A stretch of 64,000 nucleotides of DNA. Source: Quatrionicoccus australiensis. Lineage in GTDB: Bacteria > Pseudomonadota > Gammaproteobacteria > Burkholderiales > Rhodocyclaceae. The translations under genes and the position numbers were made by a program. How positions within the stretch are numbered: the stretch's first letter is position 1; each line of letters starts with the position of its first letter. The notes beneath the pieces were generated by a model that saw only the letters and a program-made list of their open reading frames with translations, ran no database searches and was not told the DNA's origin. The stretch is taken from NCBI RefSeq assembly GCF_020510525.1, contig NZ_CP075188.1, positions 1,426,001-1,490,000 of the forward strand. The letters are read 5' to 3'. Of the stretch, positions 53,001-61,196 are shown piece by piece.

Positions 53001-55774
53001 TCGCCGAGATCCTTGTATTCGCTGTTGTTCTCGTAGGCGTAGAAGCCGCCGACGATGCGCCGGCGGTGGCTGCTGTCGATGCGGCGCTTGGCCTTGACGC
53101 TGACCTGCTGGCCGGCGAGCGGCTTGCCGGCGGTGTCGAGGGCGACGATTTCGACGCGGTTCTTGCCGCCACTCGACGCCCAGTCGGCAACCTTGATGCC
53201 GACGGTGAGCGCGGCCGGCCACAGTTCGACGCGGCCGTGGATGGTCTGGATCTCGCCGTTCGGGTCGGCAAAGCTCATTTCGGCATAGACCTCGCTCGGA
53301 CCTTTGGGTTTGGCTGGCAGCGTGACGTCGAGCTTGCCGGCGCCGGCCTTGTCGAGGGTCAGCGCCTGGCGGTCGAGGATCAGGGTTTCGGACTCGCTGT
53401 CACCGTCGATCTTGAAGGCGGCGCGCTCCTCGTCGTTGAAACCGAGCTGGAAGCTGTAGGCCTCGTAATGCTTGTACACCGGCCAGCGCGGGCGCAGCGT
53501 GGCGGAGACTTCGACTTCCGCATTCTTCGCGGCGCCGCCGTTCAGGAAGGACAGGCCGAGCGCCAGCGGCACCTTGGTCGGCGCCACCTGGCGGCCGGGC
53601 ACGCCTTGCACGCTGCCGGTGAACACCGGCAGGCGGAAGTCGGCGACGCGGAATTCGCCGCTGTAGATTTCGCCGCGCTTGCCGCCGGAGAGCACGATTT
53701 CGTAGGTGCCGAGCTTGGCGGATTCGGGCACTTTCCAGGTGTTGACCGCTGAGGCCTGCGCATCCCAGCTGATCGGCTGGGTGAATTCGGTGCCGGTCTC
53801 GTTGTGGCGGATGACCAGCTTGTCGGGCAGGCCGGCCAGCTCGGGCAGCGTGAAGCTGCGGCTGTTGCGGCTGCGCGCGATGTGCTTGAAGGAGGCCGTC
53901 TGGCCGGGCCGGAACAGGCTGCGGTCGAGGATGCTGTGAATCTTGAATTCGCCCGTCTCGCCCCAGGTTTCAACGCCGAAGCGCCAGGGTTCGATGCCTT
54001 CGTTCCAGTCCGAGCGCACGAAGCTGTAGTCGCCGTTGAGGCGGGCGCTGGCGAACAGGAAGTTGCTGCCGTTGCGGCAATTCGGCACGCGCAGTGCCTG
54101 CTCGACGAGGGCGCGGCCTAGGCGGTCGGTTTTGCCCTGCCACAGCGAACTGCCGTCGCAGCCGGAAATGGCGATCACGGCATCGGCCACCGGCTTGCCG
54201 GAGTCGAGCGCAGTGACCCAGACCAGCGCGTTGTCCTTGCCGGTTTTCAGATGCACGGCGAGGTTGGTGACCAGCGCCGCGGCGCGCACGTACATCGGCT
54301 TGGGCGTCGCGAGCAGCGCGGTGCCGAGCAACTGGCTCTCGATTTCGACGATGTGGTAGCCGGGTTTGCTCAGCGGAATGCCGACCACCTCGAATTCGTT
54401 GCTGCCGCCCGGCTTGGGCAGGTCCTGGCGGCTGACGCCGGGGCGCCTGGCGAGGAAGGAGAGTTCGCGGGCGTAGTAGGGGTCGTAGCGTTCCTCCATC
54501 TTGCCGTCGATGAGCAGGCGGACCTTGCCGCTTTGCTGCTCGAACTTTTCCAGGGCCTGCATGGCGGCGATCACGTCGGCGTCTTCGGTCAGGCGCTGTT
54601 CGCTGAAGCGGTGGCTGCCGGGCAACGCCAGGCGGGCCGTCCTGAGCGCCGCCTCGACATTGCGCAGGGTGACCGGCAGCAGGCCGCCTTCCTTCAGTTC
54701 AAGAATGCCGAAACCGCCGGGGAACTTGGCGAGCGGCGGCAGGCCGCCGGTTTTCGTCTTGAGCGGGAAGCTGGCGGCATTGGCGAGTGGGCGGCCGGCG
54801 TCGTCCTTGATGCCGGACGGAATCTCGACGGTGATTTCTGCGTTCTGCGGCAGTGGACCGGGGAAAGTCACGCTCTGGAAGGTGCTTTCGCGGGTTTCGT
54901 TCTTGGCATTCGGATCGAGCGGGGCGCGCGGGCCCTCAGCGGTCAACAGGCGGAATTTGGCCAAAAGCTTCGCATCGAAGGGCGCATTGAAATTGAGGGT
55001 GAGCGCCGACAGCGGTGAGCAGGGTGCGCCGGCCTTCTCGCGCTCGCAGTTGAGCGTCGCCTTGAACGGCTCGCGCACCTTGTGGGTGAAGCTTTCTTCC
55101 TTCTCGGTCGGCGTGCCGTTGCTGGCCTGGATGCCCTTGCCCCAGACCAGTTTCATCTTGCTGCCGCTGGGCAGGCGCTCGGCGCAGGCGACGACGAGCG
55201 GCGCGCTGCCCATGTTGCCGACATGTTCGAGCACGGCGGCGCGGATGTCCTTGCTCACCGGCCGCGCCGGGATGCGCTGGCCGACGCCTTCGGCTTCGCA
55301 CCACAGGTTGTTGTCCAGTGACTTCGGGTCGAGCATGGCGCCGCCGTTGATGACAAAGGCCTGGTCTTCCTCGATGCCGGAACCGGGCGCCGGCCGCAGG
55401 CTCCACGGACGCGGCGCGGCGCCGCTGAATTCGAAGCGGTTGCGGCCGTTGACCGCCTCGCCGTTCACAGCGGTCAACCCGTTTTTGAGGGTGAAAATGC
55501 AGCGCTCGCCGGGTTGCAGCGGCCGCGCCATCTGCCAGGCCCAGGTCCGCTCGTCGATCCAGCGCTCCTCGCCGGCAATGCCGGCGCAGTCGATGGCAAA
55601 CGGGGCAGGCGCCGATGTCGCGCCGAGCGCCACCAGCGGGCCGCTGAAGCGCGCCGTGACGCGGGTCTGGCTGGCGACCTTGCCCTGCGGCTGGAACTGC
55701 TGGACGGTGGCGGCCTGGGCGGCGGCGCTGACGAGCAGGAAACTGGCGAGAACGAGCGGGCGAAGTGAGGTCAT
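50090..55774 (-). CDS. Bacterial alpha-2-macroglobulin family protein (YfhM-like), thioester-containing
   Basis: The protein is 1,894 residues with a signal peptide (MTSLRPLVLASFLLVSAAAQ, cleavage near AQA). Multiple macroglobulin domains are followed by the thioester motif GCLEQ (about residue 1,435), so the protease-trapping bond should form, as in E. coli YfhM. A C-terminal domain follows. It is thought to trap foreign proteases in the periplasm, working with PBP1c which repairs peptidoglycan. No lipobox is visible. I chose the ATG at 55,774. The usual neighbour pbpC is 45 kb away (2994-5204). Confidence 0.9.
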   Translation of the reverse strand: MTSLRPLVLASFLLVSAAAQAATVQQFQPQGKVASQTRVTARFSGPLVALGATSAPAPFAIDCAGIAGEERWIDERTWAWQMARPLQPGERCIFTLKNGLTAVNGEAVNGRNRFEFSGAAPRPWSLRPAPGSGIEEDQAFVINGGAMLDPKSLDNNLWCEAEGVGQRIPARPVSKDIRAAVLEHVGNMGSAPLVVACAERLPSGSKMKLVWGKGIQASNGTPTEKEESFTHKVREPFKATLNCEREKAGAPCSPLSALTLNFNAPFDAKLLAKFRLLTAEGPRAPLDPNAKNETRESTFQSVTFPGPLPQNAEITVEIPSGIKDDAGRPLANAASFPLKTKTGGLPPLAKFPGGFGILELKEGGLLPVTLRNVEAALRTARLALPGSHRFSEQRLTEDADVIAAMQALEKFEQQSGKVRLLIDGKMEERYDPYYARELSFLARRPGVSRQDLPKPGGSNEFEVVGIPLSKPGYHIVEIESQLLGTALLATPKPMYVRAAALVTNLAVHLKTGKDNALVWVTALDSGKPVADAVIAISGCDGSSLWQGKTDRLGRALVEQALRVPNCRNGSNFLFASARLNGDYSFVRSDWNEGIEPWRFGVETWGETGEFKIHSILDRSLFRPGQTASFKHIARSRNSRSFTLPELAGLPDKLVIRHNETGTEFTQPISWDAQASAVNTWKVPESAKLGTYEIVLSGGKRGEIYSGEFRVADFRLPVFTGSVQGVPGRQVAPTKVPLALGLSFLNGGAAKNAEVEVSATLRPRWPVYKHYEAYSFQLGFNDEERAAFKIDGDSESETLILDRQALTLDKAGAGKLDVTLPAKPKGPSEVYAEMSFADPNGEIQTIHGRVELWPAALTVGIKVADWASSGGKNRVEIVALDTAGKPLAGQQVSVKAKRRIDSSHRRRIVGGFYAYENNSEYKDLGEVCAGTTDSRGLLFCEPKGSESGSIYLLAEAKDNAGNIARAGTSYWVTGAGDLWFAAGNQDRIDVIPEKKAYAPGDTARFQVRTPFREATALISVETSGIIETFVQPLSRFKPMVELPVKAEWGPNVFVSVLAVRGRVEPLKWYSFFDWGWREPLSWFKEWWNPEQPTAMVDLAKPAYRLGLAEIAVGTEGFRLKVDISSDKTDYRPREEATVKIKVTTPDGKPAPAGTEVAFAAVDQALLELRPNDSWNLLDAMLQKRGYEVETATAQSMVIGKRHFGKKALPPGGGGGRAPARELFDTLLKWQPRVVLDNTGSATLKVTMNDSLSEFKLVGIATAGAGLFGTGSASVKTKQDLQIISGLPPLVREGDTFKALLTLRNGTARQMVVAVNGKNGANLLAAQKLTLAPESAGELSWNISAAEGVSSQQWEFSAKEEGGNGQDTLRITQQIAPAVPVTVQQASFTRIAGNFEVPVTPPAGALPGKGGLEISLSPRLATPPPGLKRFFEEYPFGCLEQKTSVAVGLHDEKRWQDIANTLPGYLDNNGLASYFPGSGGSATLTAYLLDLVTLAGFTLPEDSRQRMLQGLTAFVEGRIKTSEWAPGDYSLARRLNALAALVRQGSKPTRAAAALEIDPLRLSTAALIDWVQIARALPELPQRDKKLADAKQELRNRLSYAGSRLVFTSERDDYGWWMMLSADANAFRLIEAMLDDPDWKDDLPRLVQGAMERQVRGRWLTTTANAWARVTLDRFAQKFEREPVAGTTQASLAKAKAELDWKKLAAGETAAPLNLPWPTPPGKDDKLNISHQGSGKPWATIQLLAAIPDGPARAMGYRISRKVTPIQEKAPGKISRGDLWRVTLTVDADNDMTWVALSDPIPAGARIMGDGDGRDSAIAGLGENRSSRGMWPTYVERSFSAFRAYYAMLPKGRFNIEYTLRLNNAGNFALPPTRVEAMYAPDVFGEMPNGRIVVGE

Positions 55775-55902
55775 GGTCTGGGTGCGGGTGGAAAGTCGGT
55801 GGGCATGCGGCGAGCATGGCGAGTGTGCCACAGAGCGCCGCGAATTCGACAGCGGCGCGCCCGGCAGCTATCCTGCGCGCTTTGAAAATTCAGGGGATTC
55901 CC

Positions 55903-56217
55903 ATGGGACAAGCCAAAAACCGCGGCTCGCAGGCCGAACGCATTGCCCAGGCGCAGGCCAAAATCGCCGCCAGCAAGCCGGAAAAGCTGGTCTGCAACGG
56001 CTGCGGCGCCGACGTGACGCAGATCCACCCGGTCGACACGCGCGGCCTGCGCGGCATCGAAGCGATCTGGGTCGGCCAGTGTGAATGCGGTCAGACGACC
56101 TTCGCCGCCTCCGGCGAACCGAAGGCGGTCGATGCCTTCTTCTTCGCGCTCAGCGAAAACTCCGAACTGACCCTGGGCAGCCAGAGCAAGGACGGCGAGC
56201 AACACACCACGGCCTGA
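55903..56217 (+). CDS. Hypothetical protein with zinc-ribbon-like cysteines
   Basis: This 104-residue product begins MGQAKNRGSQAERIAQAQAK, a charged helix, then a small domain with CNGCGAD and GQCECGQ, two CxxC/CxC pairs that could bind zinc. I do not recognise a named family. It is divergent from the alpha-2-macroglobulin gene (128-bp gap) and convergent with the DUF4124 gene. Confidence 0.75.
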   Translation: MGQAKNRGSQAERIAQAQAKIAASKPEKLVCNGCGADVTQIHPVDTRGLRGIEAIWVGQCECGQTTFAASGEPKAVDAFFFALSENSELTLGSQSKDGEQHTTA

Positions 56218-56228
56218 GGGCTGCCACG

Positions 56229-56939
56229 TTAGCGGCAGCCCTTGCCGACCGTGCAGGGTATCGTCGAGATGGTCGGGGCCGGCGGTGGTGTCGGGCTCGG
56301 CTTCACCGGCGCCGGCACCTGCGGCCGGGGTTCGGGGCGGTGGCTGCCGCCGATCTGGATCGATATCGAGCCGCCCTGGCATTGCGCAATGCGGCGTTGC
56401 CGTTCGGCGGCCGGCAGGTTCTGACGCATGACATTGTTGACGCAGTCGTTGCCGCCACCGCCATAGACCGGTGCATAACCCGGCGCGTAGCCGGGGGTGT
56501 AGACCGGCACCACGACCGGCTGGCGACCGCTGCGGCAGGCCGCTTCCATCTGGGAGCGCTGGCCGAGGGGAACGGCCTGGCTGTCGAGCTGGCGCAGACA
56601 GTCTTCGATGTTCTGCGCATTGCCCTGACTTGCCGATGCGGCCGCCTGGGCTGCCTGGGCAGCCTGCGTTTCACGCTCGGCGGCGGCGTCGGCGCGCTGC
56701 GCCGCTTCGCGTTTCTCGACGAATTCCTTCATGCGTGCCACATCGCGTTCGGCTTCGCGGCGCTGTGCTTCCGATACCGGTTCGTCGCGTTGGCTTTTCA
56801 GCGTGCTGGCCGGGCTGGCGCAAGGCGTGTTGGAAATCTCGACGCTGCCGTCGGCCGTACGGCATTTGTAGATGTCGGCCTGGACGCCGGCGCTCCAGGC
56901 GAGGGCGAGCAGGACAAGCAAATGGGGGCGGATCGGCAT
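56229..56939 (-). CDS. DUF4124 domain protein, exported
   Basis: This 236-residue precursor has a signal peptide (MPIRPHLLVLLALAWSAGVQ) and then the DUF4124 motif IYKCRTADGSVEISNTPC. A coiled Ala/Glu/Arg-rich middle and a Pro/Gly-rich C-terminal part follow. DUF4124 proteins are periplasmic and of unknown role. The cysteines (YKC, TPC, DCL) may form disulfides. Confidence 0.82.
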   Translation of the reverse strand: MPIRPHLLVLLALAWSAGVQADIYKCRTADGSVEISNTPCASPASTLKSQRDEPVSEAQRREAERDVARMKEFVEKREAAQRADAAAERETQAAQAAQAAASASQGNAQNIEDCLRQLDSQAVPLGQRSQMEAACRSGRQPVVVPVYTPGYAPGYAPVYGGGGNDCVNNVMRQNLPAAERQRRIAQCQGGSISIQIGGSHRPEPRPQVPAPVKPSPTPPPAPTISTIPCTVGKGCR

Positions 56940-57026
56940 GGGGCTGGCTCCTGATGGTTGACGCAGCGGCGTTGCCCTTACTTTAGTAGGCTTGCGCCGC
57001 GCGAACAATGCCGGGCGCCGGCTTGT

Positions 57027-57060
57027 AGCGGTCGACCGTCGATTTTCGGCATTTTTCAGG
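57027..57060. repeat. GGTCGACC element
   Basis: GCGGTCGACCGTCGATTTTC is followed by GGCATTTTTCAGG. The core and T tracts fit the dispersed family. It overlaps the stop codon of the CBS/CNNM gene by a few bases. Confidence 0.5.
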
Positions 57061-58345
57061 TCCTGATCCGCGTCACCAGCAGCTGGTCGATCTTGTGGTT
57101 GTCGACGTCGATGACCTCGAACTTGAAGCCGGCGTGCTCGACCGAGTCGGTCGGGCGCGGCAGCTTGCGCAGCGTGTACATCATGAAGCCGGCGATGGTT
57201 TCGAACTGCTCGTCGTCGGGGAAAGCTTCGATGCCGAGCACCGTTTCCAGGTCGCCGACCGGCGTCATGCCGTCCACCAGCCAGGAATCGACATCGCGCT
57301 GGATGATCTGCTCGTCGGCCGGCGCCAGCATGGTGTTGCCCATCAGCGTGCTGGTTACGTCGTTGAGCGTGATCAGGCCGACGATCAGCGCGTATTCGTT
57401 GATGATCAGCGCAAAGTCTTCGCGCTGCGCCTTGAAGTGCTCGATGATCTCGGCCAGGGTCAGGGTTTCCGGCAGGATCAGAATGTTGCGCAGCAGGCCC
57501 TCGCCATGCAGCGCCAGCGGCTTGCCGTCGAGCAGGCGGCTGAGGATGTCCTTCGAGTCGACATAGCCGATGACATGGTCGATGCCGCCGTTGCATACCG
57601 GGAACTTGGCGTGCGGCTGGGCGCTGATCGTGGCGCGGATGTTCTCCTCGCTGTCGCCCTGTTCCAGCCAGACGATGCTTTCGCGCGCGGTCATCGTCGA
57701 GGGCGCGGTGCGGATTTCCAGCTCGAAGACGTTCTCGATCATCTGCCGTTCCTGGCGGGCGACCACCCCGGCTTCGGCACCGGCGTTGGCCATCGCGACA
57801 ATGTCTTCCGGTGTGACGTCTTCCGGGCGAGTTGCCGGCAGGCCGAGGCGCGTCATGACCAGCGTCGCGATGCCGTTCAATGCCCAGATCAGCGGTGTCA
57901 GCAGACGCAGGCAGAAGACCATAGGGCCGGCAATGCGCAGTGCGATGGCTTCCGGCGCGACGATGGCGATGCGCTTGGGGATGAGGTCGGCGACCAGCAC
58001 GAAGGCGACCGTGACGAGCAGGAAGGAGGCGACCGAGCCGAGCGTCTGGGCGGTGTCGGGCTCGACCAGACGGGTGAATAGTTGCGCAAAGCTCGGTGCG
58101 TAGGCGCCTTCGCCCAGTACGCCGGCGAGGATGGCAACCGCGTTGAGACCGATCTGGACGGCCGTGAAGAAGTGGCCGGGCTGGGCCTGCAGGGCGAGCA
58201 CGCGGGCGGCGCGCGCTTCGCCTTCGTCGAGCAGTTGTTCCAGTTTGAGCTTGCGGGCCGCGGCCAGCGAGATTTCGGAGACGGCAAAGAAGGCGCTGGT
58301 GGCGATCAGCAGCAGGATGATCAGTGAATTTTCAAGCAGGCTCAT
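57056..58345 (-). CDS. Hemolysin-type CNNM/CBS-domain membrane protein (YtfL-like)
   Basis: This 429-residue protein has an N-terminal CNNM (DUF21) membrane domain (ATSAFFAVSEISLAAARKLK), two CBS domains, and a C-terminal CorC_HlyC domain. The order and length match the UPF0053 YtfL/YoaE group. Members bind adenine nucleotides at the CBS pair and are linked to Mg2+/polyamine export. It is a single gene. Confidence 0.88.
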   Translation of the reverse strand: MSLLENSLIILLLIATSAFFAVSEISLAAARKLKLEQLLDEGEARAARVLALQAQPGHFFTAVQIGLNAVAILAGVLGEGAYAPSFAQLFTRLVEPDTAQTLGSVASFLLVTVAFVLVADLIPKRIAIVAPEAIALRIAGPMVFCLRLLTPLIWALNGIATLVMTRLGLPATRPEDVTPEDIVAMANAGAEAGVVARQERQMIENVFELEIRTAPSTMTARESIVWLEQGDSEENIRATISAQPHAKFPVCNGGIDHVIGYVDSKDILSRLLDGKPLALHGEGLLRNILILPETLTLAEIIEHFKAQREDFALIINEYALIVGLITLNDVTSTLMGNTMLAPADEQIIQRDVDSWLVDGMTPVGDLETVLGIEAFPDDEQFETIAGFMMYTLRKLPRPTDSVEHAGFKFEVIDVDNHKIDQLLVTRIRT

Positions 58346-58647
58346 GGTGTTTCCTGTGGCGCGGCTGCGGGCAGCCCGGGAATATCCCGACTTTAGCCGG
58401 GGCGAGCCGCCGGGGCAATCTTTCCGCGTTGTGGCGGGGAGGTCTTGAACTGCTACAAATAATTAAATTTTATGCTTGTATTTGTATCGAATGGGGTGGT
58501 TTGGCCTGAATTCTCGCTAAACAGGTGGCGACTTTGCTATCCTTCCGCCTTGCTGAAAATGATACGCCGGGGAGGGCGGAGCAGACGTTCGATGTCGGCC
58601 GGCTTCCCGGTTTTGCTGTTGAACCTTCCGATCTGGCCGTAGCCCCC

Positions 58648-59601
58648 GTGAGCAATTCCATCCAAACCCGCCTTGACGAATTCCGGCAGCAGCGCCGGGT
58701 TCAGGCCGGTTCGCTGATCATTTCCGTCTTTGGTGATGCCATCCTGCCGCGCGGCGGCCGCATCTGGCTGGGCAGCCTGATCCGCCTGCTCGAACCGCTG
58801 GAACTCAACGAACGCCTGGTGCGCACCTCGGTTTTCCGCCTTGCCAAGGAAGAATGGCTGCGTACCGAAACCTGCGGCCGACGTGCCGATTACGTGCTGA
58901 CCGCCTCCGGCCGGCGCCGTTTCGAAGAAGCTTCACGCCATATTTACGCTTCGCATGCACCACTCTGGGATCGCCGCTGGCGGCTGATCCTGGTCGTTGG
59001 CGATCTGGAGCCCAAGGTGCGCGAGCAGGTGCGGCGCGCCCTGTTCTGGCAGGGTTTCGGCGCACTGGGCGGCGATTGTTTCGTGCACCCGAGCGCCGAG
59101 CTGTCGAGCGTGCTCGATGCCTTGATCGCCGAAGGTCTGGGCGATGCGCTCGGCGCCTTGCTGCCGCTGTTTGCCGCCGATTCGCGCTCGGCGCAGTCGG
59201 CAAGCGATTCCGATCTGGTGCGCCGGGCCTGGGATCTCGGTGCCCTGGCCGAGGCTTATGCCGCGTTCGTGGCGGTCTACCAGCCGATTTTGACCGATTT
59301 GCAGCACGATCAGCTGGGCGAAGTCAGCGAGCAGGATGCCTTCCTGCTGCGCACGCTGCTGATTCACGATTACCGCCGTCTGCTGCTGCGCGATCCGGAA
59401 CTGCCGGAAGTGCTGCTGCCGTTCGACTGGCCGGGGCAGCAGGCGCGCCTGCTGTGCAAGGAGTTGTACAAGCGCCTCGAGCCGCTCTCGGCGCGCCATC
59501 TCGACCAGGTGCTGTGCCTCGCCGACGGCAGCGTGCCGGCCGAGGATGCCAGCCTGGCCGAGCGCTTCCCGCAATACGATCCGCTCGAGCGCGCCGCCTG
59601 A
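58648..59601 (+). CDS. paaX: Phenylacetic acid degradation repressor PaaX
   Basis: This 317-residue protein matches PaaX (E. coli 316) in length and layout: a winged helix with GSLIISVFGDAILPRGGRIW and NERLVRTSVFRLAKEEWL, then the dimerisation part with PLWDRRWRLILVVG. PaaX represses phenylacetate catabolic genes and is released by phenylacetyl-CoA. I used the GTG at 58,648; upstream in-frame sequence is not family-like. It converges with paaY. The catabolic paa genes are not in the window. Confidence 0.92.
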   Translation: MSNSIQTRLDEFRQQRRVQAGSLIISVFGDAILPRGGRIWLGSLIRLLEPLELNERLVRTSVFRLAKEEWLRTETCGRRADYVLTASGRRRFEEASRHIYASHAPLWDRRWRLILVVGDLEPKVREQVRRALFWQGFGALGGDCFVHPSAELSSVLDALIAEGLGDALGALLPLFAADSRSAQSASDSDLVRRAWDLGALAEAYAAFVAVYQPILTDLQHDQLGEVSEQDAFLLRTLLIHDYRRLLLRDPELPEVLLPFDWPGQQARLLCKELYKRLEPLSARHLDQVLCLADGSVPAEDASLAERFPQYDPLERAA

Positions 59602-59605
59602 GTTT

Positions 59606-60217
59606 CTAGCCGCGCGCCTTCAATTCGGTCAAGGGCACGACATCGGGCATTTCGATGCGCTTGCGGTCGGCTTCGACCGCCGTCAGTGGTGCGGTTTCGA
59701 CCATGCTGCCCAGGCAGCGCCGGGTCAGTTCCTGGTAGGTGCGCGTGCCGTCCGCTTTCCATGTCATTTCCTGCTCCGTCAGCGGCCGGATCACCTTGGC
59801 CGGCACGCCGGCGACCAGTACCTGCGGCGGGACGACCTGGCTGGCCTTGACGAAGGCCGAGGCGGCGACGATGCTCGCTTCGCCGATCACTGCGTTATCC
59901 ATGATCACGGCATTCATGCCGATCAGTGCATTCTTGCCGATGCGGCAGCCGTGCAGCACGGCGCCGTGGCCGATGTGGCCGTTCTCTTCGACCACCGTGT
60001 CGGTGCCGGGAAAGCCGTGCATGACGCAGGTGTCTTGCAGGTTGGCGCCGGCTTCCAGGATCAGGCGGCCGAAATCGCCGCGCAGGCTGGCGCAGGGACC
60101 GACGTAACAGCCCGGGCCGACGATGACGTCGCCGATCAGCACGGCGCTGGGATGCACGTAGGCAGTGGGATCGACCACCGGGACGATGCCGTCAATGGCA
60201 TAAACACGCAGGGACAT
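59606..60217 (-). CDS. paaY: Phenylacetic acid degradation protein PaaY (gamma-carbonic anhydrase-like)
   Basis: The product is 203 residues with the left-handed beta-helix of hexapeptide-repeat proteins ([40 protein letters not shown]). Three metal-binding His can be placed in [18 protein letters not shown] and nearby turns. PaaY is a thioesterase that hydrolyses ring-hydroxylated CoA esters in phenylacetate breakdown. The ATG at 60,217 gives the standard start [15 protein letters not shown]. It is divergent from the IclR gene. Confidence 0.9.
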   Translation of the reverse strand: MSLRVYAIDGIVPVVDPTAYVHPSAVLIGDVIVGPGCYVGPCASLRGDFGRLILEAGANLQDTCVMHGFPGTDTVVEENGHIGHGAVLHGCRIGKNALIGMNAVIMDNAVIGEASIVAASAFVKASQVVPPQVLVAGVPAKVIRPLTEQEMTWKADGTRTYQELTRRCLGSMVETAPLTAVEADRKRIEMPDVVPLTELKARG

Positions 60218-60248
60218 GAAGTAGGCTCGCTTTGGACTGAAGTGCATT

Positions 60249-60276
60249 ATTATAGAATCAGTTTCGAATAACGTAA
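60249..60276 (-). promoter_or_regulatory. Candidate sigma70 promoter of paaY
   Basis: On the minus strand TTACGT (60,276-60,271) and TATAAT (60,254-60,249) are separated by 16 bp. It lies about 30 bp upstream of the paaY start and overlaps the region likely bound by the divergent IclR regulator. Confidence 0.65.
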
Positions 60277-60289
60277 CTCGGGGGGCGAG

Positions 60290-61090
60290 ATGATCGACGA
60301 AGCGGATGGCAAGCACGGCGTACAGTCACTGGAGATCGGCATGGGTATTCTGCGCGCCATGGTCGATGGCCAGCGCGCGATGATGCTCAAGGAAATTGCG
60401 GCGGCGGCCGAGATGCCGCCCTCCAAGGCGCACCGTTACCTGGTCAGTCTGATCCGTGCCGGTCTGGTCGAGCAGGACCCGATGACTTCGCGTTACGACC
60501 TCGGCCCCTTTGCGATGAATATCGGCCTCGTCGCGCTCGATCGTCTCGACCGCGTGCGTCTCGGCCTCAACGCCATCGCCGAGATGCGCGACGAGATCAA
60601 CCAGACCACGGCGCTCGCCGTCTGGGGCGACCGCGGCCCGGTCATCGTGCGCTGGGAGCGGCCGCGCCGGCCGATCACGGTCAACGTGATTACCGGCACC
60701 GTGCTTGATCTGCTCTCTTCGGCGACCGGCCGTGTCTTTGCCGCCTGGATGCCGAAGAAGACAGTGGCGCCGTTGATTGCGGCCGAGCTCAAGGCGGTCG
60801 ACGTGCCGCCGGAGCTCAAAACGAAGAGTGGCATCGAGGCCATGCTCGCCGACATCCGCGCCAAAGGCTTCGCCACCACCGACGGTTTCCACCGGGTGCC
60901 GGGCGTCGAGGCGGTGGCGGCACCGGTCTTCAATTTCAAGAACGAGATCACGATGTCGGTGCTGGTGGTCGGCGTGCAGGGCATGTTCGATACGCGCGCC
61001 GACGGCGATGTCGTGAAAAGCCTGCTGCGCCACGCCGAAGCACTCTCCTTGCGGCTCGGCGCACATGGCGAGGCGAAGGTGCCGGTCTGA
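60290..61090 (+). CDS. IclR family transcriptional regulator
   Basis: This 266-residue protein has an N-terminal winged helix ([20 protein letters not shown]) and an IclR effector domain ([37 protein letters not shown]). It is divergent from paaY with 72 bp between starts, so it may regulate paaY or other phenylacetate genes alongside PaaX. The ligand is unknown. Confidence 0.88.
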   Translation: MIDEADGKHGVQSLEIGMGILRAMVDGQRAMMLKEIAAAAEMPPSKAHRYLVSLIRAGLVEQDPMTSRYDLGPFAMNIGLVALDRLDRVRLGLNAIAEMRDEINQTTALAVWGDRGPVIVRWERPRRPITVNVITGTVLDLLSSATGRVFAAWMPKKTVAPLIAAELKAVDVPPELKTKSGIEAMLADIRAKGFATTDGFHRVPGVEAVAAPVFNFKNEITMSVLVVGVQGMFDTRADGDVVKSLLRHAEALSLRLGAHGEAKVPV

Positions 61091-61196
61091 CTCGGCAATG
61101 AGTGGCCATTTCGCGCGGACTCAGGGATAACGCCACCTCTCAAGGCGGGTGTCTGCTGCTATTCTTGAGCCTTCGCTAAATCCCGGAGCACGCGCT

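Noticed and set aside
51722..53752. Long open frame opposite the alpha-2-macroglobulin gene
   Set aside because: Antisense shadow in high-GC DNA; no domain, no ribosome-binding site, and the minus-strand gene is unmistakable.
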